This document shows positions 27,042 through 37,900 of a stretch of DNA of 64,000 bases, piece after piece. How positions within the stretch are numbered: position 1 is the stretch's first letter; each line of letters starts with the position of its first letter. This DNA is from Gemmatimonadaceae bacterium (GTDB taxonomy: Bacteria; Gemmatimonadota; Gemmatimonadetes; Gemmatimonadales; Gemmatimonadaceae), in contig JAUSJA010000027.1 of assembly GCA_030647905.1 (NCBI GenBank), positions 62,001 to 126,000 on the forward strand, written 5' to 3'. Under the pieces are notes generated by a model that searched no databases, was not told the DNA's origin, and saw only the letters and a program-made list of their open reading frames with translations. The translations under genes were made by a program, and so were the position numbers.

Positions 27042-27578
27042 TCACAGCCAGAAGCGCCGTCCCTCGAAACGCTGCTTCCGCTGCTCCGCGGCGGCATCCC
27101 ACTTCGCCCGCTGCTCGGCGGTGAGCACCGTGCGAACTTCGTTCTGCACCTGCGTGCGGAGCGCGGTGACACGCTGACGGGACTGCTCGCGCTGCTGCGC
27201 GAAGCGCTGACGCGTCGCGGCTGAGGTGTCACCCTTCTGCCGTGCATCGCGAAGGACCTTGAACTGCGTCTGTCCCTGCTCGCGCAGCGACTTGAGCTGC
27301 GGCTGATACTTCTCGTGGATGGCCTTGATGCGCGACTTCTGCGCATCGGTGAGATTGAGCTCCGCCATCAGGCGGCCCTGACACTGTCCGCGTCCGAAGT
27401 GTCCACGCGGACCGCGCATCCATCCGCCGCGCGCTCCTTCCATGCAGCCATGACGCGGCCCGCCGTCGCGCATCCCGCGACCCGTGCTGTCCGGCTTCGC
27501 TGGAACCTGGGCTCCGGCGATCACCGCCATTCCAACCGCTACAACGGCGCCAAGGGCAGCCGTGCGAATTTTCGACAT
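27042..27578 (-). CDS. Periplasmic Spy/CpxP-like LTxxQ protein
   Basis: 178 residues: a signal peptide (about 1-23, AGAQ), a Gly/Arg/Met/His-rich low-complexity region (about 30-70), and a helical domain with two LTxxQ motifs (LNLTDAQ and VLTAEQR) separated by a long charged helix. Spy/CpxP proteins act as ATP-independent periplasmic chaperones or metal-responsive stress proteins. The Gly/Met/His-rich N-terminal part could bind metal. The sequence fits a standalone gene; ribosome site GGAGG lies upstream of the ATG. Confidence 0.85.
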   Translation of the reverse strand: MSKIRTAALGAVVAVGMAVIAGAQVPAKPDSTGRGMRDGGPRHGCMEGARGGWMRGPRGHFGRGQCQGRLMAELNLTDAQKSRIKAIHEKYQPQLKSLREQGQTQFKVLRDARQKGDTSAATRQRFAQQREQSRQRVTALRTQVQNEVRTVLTAEQRAKWDAAAEQRKQRFEGRRFWL

Positions 27579-27680
27579 CGAACCTCCATATCGTTAGCGT
27601 CCTACGCCTTGTGCGTGTGACAACTGGTAGACGTGGTGGAACGCGCGACGTTAGGGAAACTTCGATGGAACATTCGCAGA

Positions 27681-28412
27681 TCAGCCCGCCGCCGCCTCGG
27701 GCACGGCACCGAACCTTCGCTCGCGGGCGTGGAATTCCTCGACGGCCGCGGCGAGGTTGGCCGGCGAGAATTCGGGCCACATGCGGCGCGTGAAGTAGAG
27801 CTCGGCGTAGGCGCACTCCCAGAGCAGGAAGTCGCTCAGCCGCTGCTCGCCGCCGGTGCGGATGAGCAGGTCAACGTCACGTGAGGCGCCAACGCCGTTG
27901 TCAACCTGCGAGAGCAGCCGCGCGAACGCGGCGCGCTCGGCGTCGAGGTCGGCGTGCGGCTCGGCGCGCATGTGGCGCGCTGCGCGGAGCACGGCGTCGC
28001 GCGCGGAATAATCCACCGCGATGCGCAGCTCGAGCGTGCGGCCTTCGCGCGTGGCGCTCTCGGCGTTGCAGATCGCCCGGAGAAGCTCGGCGGGAATGCG
28101 ATCGCGCCGGCCTATGATCTTCATTCGCACGCCGTTCGTCACGCAGCGGGCGACCTCCGAGACCAGGTAGCGGCGGAAGAGGCGCATCAGCAGCGCAACT
28201 TCGCGCGAGGGCCGGCGCCAGTTGTCGGCGGAGAACGCGTACAGCGTCAGCGTGCCTATTCCGCAGTCGGGCGCGGCCTCGACGATCTTGCGGACCGTGC
28301 GCGCGCCGGCGATGTGGCCGGCCGTGCGGAGATGTCCGCGCGCCGTGGCCCATCGGCCGTTGCCATCCATGATTATCGCGACGTGAATGCCGCGCGGAGT
28401 GCTGGTGCTCAT
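27681..28412 (-). CDS. uppS: Isoprenyl transferase (undecaprenyl diphosphate synthase)
   Basis: 243 residues. Hallmarks: [10 protein letters not shown] (about 13-22, catalytic Asp in the diphosphate-binding loop), the [14 protein letters not shown] helix, and the C-terminal [27 protein letters not shown]. It makes the long-chain polyprenyl carrier for cell-wall precursors. The gene lies 19 bases downstream of a regulator gene on the same strand. Confidence 0.95.
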   Translation of the reverse strand: MSTSTPRGIHVAIIMDGNGRWATARGHLRTAGHIAGARTVRKIVEAAPDCGIGTLTLYAFSADNWRRPSREVALLMRLFRRYLVSEVARCVTNGVRMKIIGRRDRIPAELLRAICNAESATREGRTLELRIAVDYSARDAVLRAARHMRAEPHADLDAERAAFARLLSQVDNGVGASRDVDLLIRTGGEQRLSDFLLWECAYAELYFTRRMWPEFSPANLAAAVEEFHARERRFGAVPEAAAG

Positions 28413-28431
28413 GTTCTGAATGTCGTGGGGG

Positions 28432-28812
28432 CTAACGATCCCGGGTGGCGCGGATCAGGGCTTCCATATGGTCGAGGTAGCGCTCGAGCGCGCGGCGGCC
28501 GGCCGCCGTCAGACGATACTGCGTCTTCGGCATCCGTCCCTGGAACGACTTGGTGCATGCGATGTACTCGGCTTCCTCAAGCTTGCGGGCATGCACGCTC
28601 AGGTTTCCGTCGGTCGTGTTCATCAGCTTCTTCAGGTCGCTGAAGCTCAGCGAATCGTTCACCGCGAGCGCGCTGACGATGCCGAGCCGCAGACGCTCGT
28701 GTATGAGACGATCGAGCTCCTCCGCCTTCTGCGCGGGAGGGCGGCGCAGCGCGGCGCCTTTCATTGGACTGCGCGTGCCGGAGTCATCCCGTGCCGCGCC
28801 ATTCTTAGCCAC
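28432..28812 (-). CDS. Winged-helix transcriptional regulator (ArsR/PadR-like)
   Basis: 126 residues from the GTG at 28812, which is preceded by GGAG at five bases and overlaps the stop region of the membrane protein gene, implying coupling. The DNA-binding domain (about 30-110) reads [41 protein letters not shown] and so on, a winged helix of the MarR/ArsR DUF2250-like group. Its C-terminus is a coiled tail ([16 protein letters not shown]). It probably controls the gene pair in which it sits. It is the downstream member of a membrane protein/regulator pair. Confidence 0.85.
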   Translation of the reverse strand: MAKNGAARDDSGTRSPMKGAALRRPPAQKAEELDRLIHERLRLGIVSALAVNDSLSFSDLKKLMNTTDGNLSVHARKLEEAEYIACTKSFQGRMPKTQYRLTAAGRRALERYLDHMEALIRATRDR

Positions 28813-29422
28813 CGTAACTCCTGGCGATTGGGATACCGAACGCGATGTGCAGACCTCCGAATGCCAGACCGAGTATCCAGTGGCTCCAGTCTGCGGGAAT
28901 GAAAAGCGACAGGGCGCCAGCAACCATGAAGCAGAGGCCCATCACGGGAACGATCTGCACCGAGAACGCACCGCCGGCGACCACCGCGGTACCGTAGAGA
29001 AGCAGCCAGACGCCCGGAATCACTTCGAGCATCCCTGCCCGATACAACACGAAGGTCAGCAGTGCGCCGACGATCATCGGCGGCGAGAAGCTGAGCACGA
29101 ATTTCCGCCCGGGCCCGGAGAGCAGCGGCATTTTCGCCGCCCGCGCCTTCCGGACCATCGCCCAGACCATGATCAGCGGCGATAGAATCGCAGATACCAG
29201 CCAGATGTTGAGCGCACCCGTCGCCGTCTGCTGCAGCGAGGCGACAATCGCGACAACGATCGCAATCACGCCGATGGCAACCATTCCCCATCCCGAAACC
29301 GCGGTGAACGAGCCCGCCGCCTCCATCGTGTTCCTGATGAACGCGAGGTTGTCCATCGCGCGGCCGTGGAGCGATGAAAGCTCCTTCGGGGGCGGTGGCC
29401 TGAGCGGGCGGACCGATGTCAT
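28805..29422 (-). CDS. Polytopic membrane protein, unknown, paired with regulator
   Basis: 205 residues with about six membrane helices (starting at roughly residues 35, 60, 92, 118, 145 and 170). The N-terminal soluble stretch has a proline run (PLRPPPPKELSSLHGRAMDN). No characterised family. It overlaps the following regulator gene by eight bases, a frequent arrangement in these phyla where a membrane protein and a small winged-helix regulator work together. A consensus-like promoter ends right at the start codon, so the mRNA is probably leaderless, in line with the absence of a ribosome site. Confidence 0.8.
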   Translation of the reverse strand: MTSVRPLRPPPPKELSSLHGRAMDNLAFIRNTMEAAGSFTAVSGWGMVAIGVIAIVVAIVASLQQTATGALNIWLVSAILSPLIMVWAMVRKARAAKMPLLSGPGRKFVLSFSPPMIVGALLTFVLYRAGMLEVIPGVWLLLYGTAVVAGGAFSVQIVPVMGLCFMVAGALSLFIPADWSHWILGLAFGGLHIAFGIPIARSYGG

Positions 29423-29428
29423 GTGCAT

Positions 29429-29458
29429 ATCATATGGCGGCTTCCCGAGGGATGTCAA
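29429..29458 (-). promoter_or_regulatory. Consensus sigma-70 promoter, leaderless transcript
   Basis: On the minus strand, TTGACA (29453-29458) and TATGAT (29429-29434) are separated by 18 bases. The expected start point falls on or within a base or two of the ATG at 29422, predicting a leaderless mRNA for the membrane protein/regulator pair. Confidence 0.7.
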
Positions 29459-29522
29459 GTACTTTGCCCTACAAAGCGCGGCCGCCCGCAAACCCGTGGA
29501 GTGTCACGGCGCCCAGCTCACG

Positions 29523-30146
29523 TCAGCTCAGCGAGATCGGCCCCGGCAGCGGATCACTGGCCGGGAAACTCTGCTCCACCATCTTGTCCAGCCGCCGCTC
29601 ATCGATCTCTTCCGCAAGCATCGCGATCAGGTTGCCGCAGAACGCGGGCAGGTCCTCCTGCCTGCGGCTCGTCAGGAGGTTCTGGTCCACCGCCACCTGC
29701 TTGTCCACCCATGATCCGCCCGCGGCACGGATGTCCTCGGCGATGTCCGGATGCGATGTCACAGTCCGGCCCTCGAGCGCGCCCGCTTCGGCGATGATGC
29801 GCGGCGCATGACAGATCGCGGCGACCGGCTTATCCAATTCCATGAAGCCACGCACCAAGCCCACCGCTTCGGGAGTCGCCCGCAGCGCTTCCGTGTTGCG
29901 GATGCCGCCAGGAAGAACCAGGGCGTCGAAATCCCGCGCGCTGACTTCTCCGGCGAGACGATCCACATTGAACGTGTCCGCCTTTTCTTCGTGAATGAAT
30001 CCCTGAATAGTCCCCGCCTTGAGCGACACAAGCGTGACCTCGGCGCGGGCCTCCTTCAGCGCCTGCCAGGGCGCGGTAAGCTCCACCTGCTCGACACCGT
30101 CCGTGGCCAATACAGCGACCTTCCGACCCGTCAGATCTCCCGCCAT
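29523..30146 (-). CDS. PfpI/DJ-1-family protein (class I glutamine amidotransferase-like)
   Basis: 207 residues. The nucleophile-elbow motif AAICHAP places Cys112 and His113 in the DJ-1/PfpI active site, with Glu20 as partner. The family includes YhbO/PfpI general-stress proteins with proposed deglycase, chaperone or peptidase activity. Expected to be cytoplasmic; there is no signal peptide. An extra C-terminal helix (about 165-207) follows the core fold. The ATG at 30146 is preceded by GGGGGATTG. It diverges from the DUF5916 gene, from which it is separated by a 149-bp intergenic region with no further features seen. Confidence 0.92.
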   Translation of the reverse strand: MAGDLTGRKVAVLATDGVEQVELTAPWQALKEARAEVTLVSLKAGTIQGFIHEEKADTFNVDRLAGEVSARDFDALVLPGGIRNTEALRATPEAVGLVRGFMELDKPVAAICHAPRIIAEAGALEGRTVTSHPDIAEDIRAAGGSWVDKQVAVDQNLLTSRRQEDLPAFCGNLIAMLAEEIDERRLDKMVEQSFPASDPLPGPISLS

Positions 30147-30295
30147 TCAATCCCCCTGCCGTTATTGTCAGGCACGGTCCTGACCAGTCAGGAAACGTGC
30201 CACAGTTGGACGATGTTGACGCACATCCCGAGCGCGTACACATTTAACGTCCATACCCACGTTTCCTCCAGCCACCCGGATTGCGCGAGGATTTA

Positions 30296-32917
30296 TTGAG
30301 TCGCACGGTCGGCGTACTGTTGCTGCTTGCGTTCCTGGGTACTCGCTCGTCGGCCTGGTGCCAGAGCAGTTCCGCGCCGACGTCAAAGGAGTTGCGCGCT
30401 GCGCGTGTGGCTGATGGACGCATCCACATTGACGGCCACCTCAATGAGACCGCGTGGGCAACAGTTAAAGCAGGGACCGACTTCACCCAGAGGGATCCCT
30501 CCGACGGTACCCCGGCCAGCGAGCGCACCGAGGTACGCGTTCTTTACTCGGAATCCGCCATTTACGTTGGGGTTCGCGCCTTCGATTCGGAGCCCAGACG
30601 AATTATCTCCGAGGTCGCGCGCCGCGACCGCACCGTTCAGGCCGACGAGATCTCCGTTTTCTTCGATTCCTATTTCGACAGGCGGACGGCCTTCGAGTTC
30701 GCGGTAAATCCGAGTGGCGCCATTCGGGACGTGTATTACCAGGACGAGTACACGAGCGATATCTCCTGGGATCCGGTTTGGGAAGTGGTCACCAGCGTGG
30801 ATAGCGCCGGCTGGACGGCTGAGTACCGCATCCCGCTCACGCAGCTGCGCTACGATCGGCGTGGCAATCGCTGGGGATTTCAGGTGATGCGCCGGGTTCA
30901 GCGTAAATCCGAGCGCGCCTACTGGATGCCATACTCGAAAAAAACGAGTGGTCTGGCATCGCGCTTTGGGACATTGACAGGCCTCGATAGCTTGAGCCAG
31001 CCCGTGCGGTTGGAACTGCGTCCATATACAGTGAGCTCACGCCGGACACGCAAGGCAAGCTCCGTCGGCTCGTACGCCCCGCCTGTGGATACGCGGCTTA
31101 GTGGAGGTGGAGACGTCAAACTCGGCTTGACGTCCAACTTGACTCTGGATGTTACAGTGAACCCGGATTTCGGTCAGGTCGAAGCCGACCCATCGGTTGT
31201 AAATCTGTCCGCTTTCGAGTCGTACTTTCCGGAGAAGCGGCCGTTTTTCGTGGAAGGTTCCGGACTCTTTGGAACCTACGTTCAGCAAGGCCAGGTGTTT
31301 TATTCGCGCAGAATCGGGCGAAGTCCGCAAAGCGGCGCGGCCCCGCCGCCGAATGGTAGCGTCGAGATTCCCGATCAGACGCGAATTATCGGCGCGGCTA
31401 AACTGACCGGAAAGAAGGTCCGCGGCTTCAACGTTGGACTCGTTAGCGTTATGACAGCTCAAGAAAAAGCGCTTCTGCGCGATTCAGCCGGAAACGTTTC
31501 CGGTGATTCGCCAGTTGAGCCGCTTACGCATTATCTGGTCGGACGACTGGAAAAGGATTTCAGGAACGGATCGAACACCGTCGGCGCAATGATAACCGGC
31601 GTCAATCGAAAGCTGACTCCGGAGCTGAGGTTTCTGCGCTCTTCGTCATACGTCGGTGTTGCTGACGGCGTGCATCGCTGGGCGAACGGGACATACGCAT
31701 TGCGCTGGAACATCGCCGGAAGCGATATCCGCGGAAGCAGAGCCGCTATCACCGCCGCTCAAAGATCATCCTTTCGATATTACCAGCGTCCTGATGCTCG
31801 TCATACAGACCTTGACACAAGCCGGACGGAGCTCAGCGGTTGGACCGCGACAGCAAACTTCGGCAAGGAGACGGGAACGTGGACCTACTGGGGGTTGGCC
31901 AGTCAAACCTCTCCGGGCTTCGACGTAAACGACCTGGGATTCCAGTTTGGAGGCGACAATCGCGATTTACGCGTTGGAGCGGGCTACAATCATACACGTC
32001 CGAAGGGGGTTTTCAGGGATTATCAGATCAGCGCTACCGGATGGCGAAGATGGACTACCGGCGGGGAGCTGATCGAAACTTTTTTTCCATTCGTCTATGT
32101 GGGGGCCACGTTTAAAAATAACTGGACGCTTATGGCAAATCCGATGAATGTGGATTTCAGCCGGCGTTGCATAACATGTTTGCGCGGAGGCCCATCACTT
32201 CGTACGGATCCCTTTCATGCCCACTTTCTGAGAATTACGACCGATCGTAGACGCAATATTGCCTTTGGCATGGAAGGTTACTGGAACGCCGCCTTTACCA
32301 CTGGTCCGCGCGCGGGATCCGTCGCACAAACTCTCTACTGGAAGGCGAGTGAGACACTGAATGGCAGCGTGACGACCAGGTACTCGCCGTCGGATGATCC
32401 CTACCAGTATGTGACAGCTCGGCGGGCGTTGGACTCGACGCGGTATGTGCTCGGCGAAATTCACCAGAAAACGGTGTACCTCACCAATCGCCTCAACTGG
32501 ACGGTCAATCCCAAACTTTCATTCGAGTTCTATGCCCAGCCATTCGTGTCATCAGGTTCGTATGACAATTTCAAGCAGGTTGTAGATCCGGCGGCGAAGA
32601 GTCTCGCGAATCGCTTTTCCCCGTTGCCTGGATTCACCTGTGGAAATACGGGTGTATGCTCAACCGATTACAATGCGGATGGCGTAGCCGAATTCTCTTT
32701 CGGGCGTCCCGACTTTCGCTTTCTCCAGCTGAGATCGACCGCCGTACTGCGTTGGGAATATCGGCCCGGGTCGGTGCTTTTCGTCGCCTGGCAGCACGGG
32801 AGAACCGGCTCGGAAAGCAATCCAACATTCAGCGGGTTCGGCGATTTCCCGGATATTTTGAAGATTCGTCCCGACAACACCGTCCTCGTGAAGGCGAATT
32901 ACTGGGTGAATTTCTAA
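30296..32917 (+). CDS. DUF5916 outer-membrane protein with N-terminal CBM9-like domain
   Basis: About 873 residues. The signal peptide (about 1-25) is followed by a CBM9-like carbohydrate-binding module (about 35-215: IHIDGHLNETAWA and a YVGVRAFDSEP strand), then a large beta-rich region with many aromatic, amphipathic strands and a C-terminal residue pattern ending in NYWVNF (terminal Phe), typical of an outer-membrane barrel. Family DUF5916 is of unknown function, probably a receptor or transporter for glycans. I chose the TTG at 30296, five bases after GAGG; a TTG at 30281 gives a longer form. Confidence 0.88.
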   Translation: MSRTVGVLLLLAFLGTRSSAWCQSSSAPTSKELRAARVADGRIHIDGHLNETAWATVKAGTDFTQRDPSDGTPASERTEVRVLYSESAIYVGVRAFDSEPRRIISEVARRDRTVQADEISVFFDSYFDRRTAFEFAVNPSGAIRDVYYQDEYTSDISWDPVWEVVTSVDSAGWTAEYRIPLTQLRYDRRGNRWGFQVMRRVQRKSERAYWMPYSKKTSGLASRFGTLTGLDSLSQPVRLELRPYTVSSRRTRKASSVGSYAPPVDTRLSGGGDVKLGLTSNLTLDVTVNPDFGQVEADPSVVNLSAFESYFPEKRPFFVEGSGLFGTYVQQGQVFYSRRIGRSPQSGAAPPPNGSVEIPDQTRIIGAAKLTGKKVRGFNVGLVSVMTAQEKALLRDSAGNVSGDSPVEPLTHYLVGRLEKDFRNGSNTVGAMITGVNRKLTPELRFLRSSSYVGVADGVHRWANGTYALRWNIAGSDIRGSRAAITAAQRSSFRYYQRPDARHTDLDTSRTELSGWTATANFGKETGTWTYWGLASQTSPGFDVNDLGFQFGGDNRDLRVGAGYNHTRPKGVFRDYQISATGWRRWTTGGELIETFFPFVYVGATFKNNWTLMANPMNVDFSRRCITCLRGGPSLRTDPFHAHFLRITTDRRRNIAFGMEGYWNAAFTTGPRAGSVAQTLYWKASETLNGSVTTRYSPSDDPYQYVTARRALDSTRYVLGEIHQKTVYLTNRLNWTVNPKLSFEFYAQPFVSSGSYDNFKQVVDPAAKSLANRFSPLPGFTCGNTGVCSTDYNADGVAEFSFGRPDFRFLQLRSTAVLRWEYRPGSVLFVAWQHGRTGSESNPTFSGFGDFPDILKIRPDNTVLVKANYWVNF

Positions 32918-32929
32918 GGCGTCCACACT

Positions 32930-34003
32930 ATGCCTCTTGTAGACCTTTACGGCCACGAAGAACTCCGGACCCGCCTGTCGCGCGCTGCCGGCGCCGGCTC
33001 ACTTCCCGCAAGCCTGCTCTTGCACGGTCCGCGCGGCACGGGGAAGCAGCGACTCGCCCTCTGGCTTGGCCAGTTGCTGCTCTGTGAGAATCCCCCTCGC
33101 CCCTGCGGGAAGTGCAGGAACTGCCAGTACTCCCGCAATCTCACACATCCGGACCTCCACTGGTACTTCCCCCGACCGCGGCTCAAGGACGCTGACCCCG
33201 ATCTCGCCGACGTCAGGGACGATTACCAGGACGCGATCGCCGAACGCGTCTCCAACGGGGGACTCTACGCGGCCCCACCAGGCAATGAAGGGATCTTCGT
33301 CGCCACGGTGCGAGCCATCGTTCAGGAAGCCGTCATGTCGCCGGCGATCGGGAGCCGCAAGGTCTTCGTGATTGGCGACGCCGAGCGGATGGTATCGCAG
33401 GAAGGCGCGGACCAGGCGGCAAATGCGTTTCTCAAGCTGCTCGAGGAGCCGGCGCATAACACGAACATCATTCTCACGTCGAGCGAGCCCGGTGCGCTTC
33501 TTCCGACGATTCGCTCGCGCACGGTGGCGGTGCGTGTCGCGCCGCTGCCCGAGCCCGCGGTCAGGGCATTCCTCTCGGATCCGGTCGTGGAAGAAGCGCT
33601 CGACACAGCCCACGGCGCCCGATCCATCAACGAGCGCATACAGCTCGCTTCGGGTGCGCCCGGCACGCTGTTCGGCGACGATGCGCGGGGCCGTGCGATG
33701 GCGGCGGCCCGCCGGCTTCTCGACGCCGCCGCCGCACCGCAGGTATCAGAGCGCCACGCGGCGGCGATGGCTGTGGGAGCATCGGGAGCCCGCGGTAGCT
33801 TCACAGACGTGCTCGATTCACTCATCCTGATACTCGCCGAGCGCATGCGGGCGGCGCTTCACGATGGCAATGAGCAGCGCGCGCTTGCAGTCAGCCGCGC
33901 GGCCGACAGTGTAGGCCGCGCCAGACTCCTCGCCGGCGGGAACGTCAATCCGCAGCTCATCACATCGAGCCTGCTGCGCGATCTCTCAGCCGCTGTACGA
34001 TGA
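32930..34003 (+). CDS. holB: DNA polymerase III delta' subunit
   Basis: 357 residues, clamp-loader AAA+ protein. The P-loop (HGPRGTGK, 33-40) and the delta' zinc module Cys52, Cys59, Cys62, Cys65 ([14 protein letters not shown]) are visible, followed by [18 protein letters not shown] and PTIRSRT, the family's LLEEP and sensor-1 motifs. It loads the sliding clamp with delta and tau/gamma. It lies 13 bases after the DUF5916 gene, and its stop overlaps the moaC start (ATGA). Confidence 0.93.
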   Translation: MPLVDLYGHEELRTRLSRAAGAGSLPASLLLHGPRGTGKQRLALWLGQLLLCENPPRPCGKCRNCQYSRNLTHPDLHWYFPRPRLKDADPDLADVRDDYQDAIAERVSNGGLYAAPPGNEGIFVATVRAIVQEAVMSPAIGSRKVFVIGDAERMVSQEGADQAANAFLKLLEEPAHNTNIILTSSEPGALLPTIRSRTVAVRVAPLPEPAVRAFLSDPVVEEALDTAHGARSINERIQLASGAPGTLFGDDARGRAMAAARRLLDAAAAPQVSERHAAAMAVGASGARGSFTDVLDSLILILAERMRAALHDGNEQRALAVSRAADSVGRARLLAGGNVNPQLITSSLLRDLSAAVR

Positions 34004-34479
34004 GCGATCTCACTCACACCGACGAGTCCGGCCACGCAAGGATGGTTGACGTAGGCGCGAAGAACCGGTCCGACCGCTTCGCCCGCGCGTCGGGTGCGAT
34101 CAGGATGTCGGCGACGACGCTGGACGCCATTCGCGCCAATGCGCTGAAAAAAGGAGACGTGCTCGCGGTCGCCCGAATCGCGGGAATCATGGCCGCCAAG
34201 CGCACGTCCGACACGATCCCCCTCTGCCACCAGATTGCGCTGACCGACGTGGGCGTGGAGTTCGTTCTCGACGATACGCTTCCCGGCGTGCGGGTACAGA
34301 CATATGCGCGCACGCTCGACAGAACCGGTGTCGAGATGGAAGCACTGACCGCCGCCGCGGCTGCGCTCCTCACCATCTACGACATGGCGAAGGCGCTGGA
34401 TCGCGGAATGACGATCAGTGAGATCGCGCTGATCGAGAAAAGCGGTGGAGCGTCGGGAGACTGGAAGAGCCCGGGCTGA
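34000..34479 (+). CDS. moaC: Cyclic pyranopterin monophosphate synthase
   Basis: 159 residues, molybdenum-cofactor biosynthesis (step after MoaA). The family motifs are all present: [19 protein letters not shown] at the start, [26 protein letters not shown] and [19 protein letters not shown]. The protein is full length. Its ATG overlaps the stop of holB, so the two are probably co-translated, an unusual pairing of replication and cofactor genes. It is followed by a convergent gene. Confidence 0.97.
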   Translation: MSDLTHTDESGHARMVDVGAKNRSDRFARASGAIRMSATTLDAIRANALKKGDVLAVARIAGIMAAKRTSDTIPLCHQIALTDVGVEFVLDDTLPGVRVQTYARTLDRTGVEMEALTAAAAALLTIYDMAKALDRGMTISEIALIEKSGGASGDWKSPG

Positions 34480-34494
34480 GCCGCGCTTTCGGCA

Positions 34495-34842
34495 CTACAC
34501 TTCCGCGGCGAGCTGCTTCGCGGCGTCGCTGATCCGCCGAATGTAGGCCGTGAGATCCTCGTCCGCCGTGCGCGGGGGGAGAACGAACTCCGGATTCTGA
34601 GGATCGGTGGAGCTCGGCATGTTCACCATGAGATCGCCGCCGCGCTCGATCACCGCGTTCTCGAACAGCTCGACGGCGCTGAGCAGGTCCGCGAGCTGCG
34701 CCGCGTCTTCGTCGGCACTGACTTCCACACCCTTCTGCAGAAGGCGGCCAGATATCTCCGTAGCGGCGTCCGCGCGCTCCTGCCTCCGGTGCGGGTCCAG
34801 CATTTCGTTGCGCAGCTCCGATCCGTCTGGCGGCAAATGCAT
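34495..34842 (-). CDS. Small soluble protein, unknown
   Basis: 115 residues, mainly helical, without a signal or membrane segment. Noteworthy are two acidic helices (about 40-60: VSADEDAAQLADLLSAVELF) and a proline-containing linker, PSSTDPQNPEFVLPPRTADE. It is convergent with moaC and divergent from the large VPS10-like gene. No family recognised. The start is the ATG at 34842 after an ACAGGGAGACAGG ribosome-site-like stretch. Confidence 0.6.
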   Translation of the reverse strand: MHLPPDGSELRNEMLDPHRRQERADAATEISGRLLQKGVEVSADEDAAQLADLLSAVELFENAVIERGGDLMVNMPSSTDPQNPEFVLPPRTADEDLTAYIRRISDAAKQLAAEV

Positions 34843-34975
34843 CCTGTCTCCCTGTTGTGGTGGCCAACCGATCTACCTGCAAGACGCGTCCCGCGGTGTC
34901 GGCGCCCTTGCCGATATCGCGCCTGATCGGCTAGTTAGAGGCCTTCAAAGCCCCCACCCCCCGGAGCAGCCCGCC

Positions 34976-37900
34976 GTGCACAGAAAGCAATTCCGCATCG
35001 TCGCCTCGGCCGCCTTGATCGCGGCTATCCCCTTCGTAGCGGACGCGCAGAGCACCACCGCGTCCAGACCTTCGGCATCATCCGCCGCACCGTACGACAC
35101 GGCCGCCTTCGCGGCGTTCAAGTGGCGGGAGATCGGACCGTTCCGTGGAGGCCGCTCGGTCGCCGTCGCGGGCTCGGCCAGCCGGCCGTGGGAATACTAC
35201 TTCGGCACGACGGGCGGCGGTGTCTTCAAGACGACCGATGGCGGCATGACGTGGGCGCCGGTGACCGACAAGTTTTTCGGAGGTACGATCGGCGCGATCG
35301 CGATCAGCCAGTCGAATCCGGACATCGTCTACGTCGGGACCGGCGAGCACGCGATCCGCGGCAACGTGTCGCACGGGGACGGCGTCTACAAGTCCGCCGA
35401 CGCGGGAAAGACATGGACATACATCGGACTGGCCGACACGAGACAGATTGGCCGCATTCGCGTCCATCCGAAAAATCCGGACATCGTTTACGTCGCGGCC
35501 CTGGGACATGTGTGGGGACCGAATGCGGAGCGCGGCGTATTCAAGTCGGAGAACGGCGGAAAGAGCTGGCGCCGCGTGCTGTTCCAGAGCGATTCCGCGG
35601 GCGCCGTGGATCTGGCGATGGACGCGACCGACCCGAACACGCTCTACGCATCGTTATGGCATGCCTACCGCAAGCCGTGGAAGCTCGTCTCCGGCGGCAC
35701 CGGAAGCGGAATATTCAAATCCACCGACGGTGGCGAGAACTGGACCAACATCACGCGTAATCCGGGACTCCCCTCAGGAATACTGGGCAAGATCGGCGTC
35801 ACGGTCTCACCGGCGAATCAGCGGCGGCTGTGGGCTCTCATCGAAGCGGATTCGGGTGGAGTCTTTCGCTCCGATGACGCGGGCGCGACGTGGACGAAGA
35901 CCAACTCCGAGAGAAATCTCCGCCAGCGCGCGTGGTACTACACACGCATCTTCGCGGACACGAAGGACACGAGTACCGTGTATGCGCTCAACACGGGAAT
36001 GTATCGCTCCACCAACGGCGGGAAGACGTTCCGTCCGATTCAGGTGCCGCACGGCGACAATCACGATCTCTGGATCTCGCCGACTGACAACAACCGGATG
36101 ATCGAGAGCAACGACGGCGGCGCGAACGTCTCGTTCAACTCCGGGCGCACGTGGACCGAGCAGGACCAGGCGACGGCGCAGTTCTATCACGTCACGACCA
36201 CGAATCATTTTCCATATCGGGTCTGCGGCGCGCAGCAGGACAACTCGACGCTCTGCGGACCAAGCCGTTCGCCGGGCGGAATATCCAGAGACCAGTGGTA
36301 CGACGTCGGCGGCGGCGAGAGCGGGTATATCGCCGTGCGGCCGGACGATCCGGACATCATCTACGCCGGCTCGTACGGTGGCCTGCTCACCCGCCACGAT
36401 CAGCGCACCGGGTTCGAGCGCAACATCAATCCGTGGCCCGACAATCCGATGGGCCACGATGCCGCGGATGCGAAGTACCGCTTCCAGTGGACTTTCCCGA
36501 TCGTGATCTCGCCGCACGACGCGAAGACGATCTACGTCGGAAGCAGCGTCGTGTTCAGGTCGAAGAACGACGGCCAGAGCTTCGAGCCGATCAGCCCCGA
36601 CCTCACGCGCCACGATCCGCGGACACTCGGTCCATCGGGCGGTCCGATCACGAAGGACCAGACGTCGGTCGAGTACTATGCGACTGTGTTCGCGATCGCC
36701 GAGTCACCGGTGACGCCCGGAGTGATCTGGGCGGGTTCGGATGACGGGCTGGTGCACGTGACGCGCGACAACGGCAAGTCGTGGAAAAACGTCACGCCGC
36801 CGAACATTCCGGAGTGGAGCCGCATTTCCATCATCGAGCCCTCGCATTTCGTGCCGGGCACGGCATACGTGGCGTCCAATCATTTCCAGATGGACGACAT
36901 GCGGCCCTACATCTATCGCACCACCGATTACGGCGCGACGTGGCAGCTCGTCGTGGACGGAATTCCGCCGACCGAGTTCGTGCGCGTCGTCCGTGAAGAC
37001 CCGGTGCGCCGTGGCCTGCTGTTCGCCGGCACGGAACGCGGTGTGTGGGTCAGCTTCAACAATGGCGGCGCATGGCAGTCGCTGCGGCGCAATCTGCCGT
37101 TCGTACCGGTTCACGATCTCGCTGTGAAGGAAGGCGATCTCGTAGCGGCGACGCACGGCCGCTCATTCTGGATCCTCGACGACGTCTCGGCGATGCGTCA
37201 GATGAACCCCGCGATCACGGCTGCCGCCGCGCATCTGTTCAAGCCGCGCGACGTGTATCGCGCGAACTTCAACGGCGGCGGCGGCACGGGCGCCGCGGGC
37301 GGTCATCCCACGGGACTGAATCCGCCGTCGGGAGCGATCGTGTACTACTGGCTCAAGGCGCCGAACCAGACCGTGACGATGGAATTCCTCGATCGCACGG
37401 GCAAAGTCATCCGTACCTTCACGAGCAACCAGGGTCCGCAGGCCGCGCGGGATTCCCTGCGCGCCGACAGCATCCGCACCGCGCGAGCCGACAGTCTCAA
37501 GCGGGCCGGACTCCCCGCCGACACCAGCGTCCGCACCGAAGCCCGCGGCGAAGAGACCGTGAGCGAGGACGGGCCACGTCGCCAGCAGGCTCCGCCGCGT
37601 GTATCCAATCGCGCGGGTCTGAACACGTTCGCGTGGAACCTCCGCTATCCGGACGCGTCGACGTTCGAGAACATCATCATGTGGGCAGCCGGCACGCAGA
37701 GTCCGGTGGCCGTCCCGGGCAGCTACACGGTACACATGCGCGTCAACGGCGTGACACAGTCCGAGTCGTTCAAGGTGGTGAAGGACCCGCGGTCGAAGGC
37801 GACGCAGGCCGATCTCGAGGACCAGTTCGCGTTTCTGCTGAAGGTGCGAGACGAGATCAGCAAGGCGAATGACGCCGTGAAGCTCGTCCGCAACATCCGC

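Noticed and set aside
34607-34975. Longer N-terminus of the VPS10-like protein
   Set aside because: Overlaps the minus-strand gene at 34495-34842 and has no signal peptide; the GTG at 34976 gives both a ribosome site and a signal peptide.
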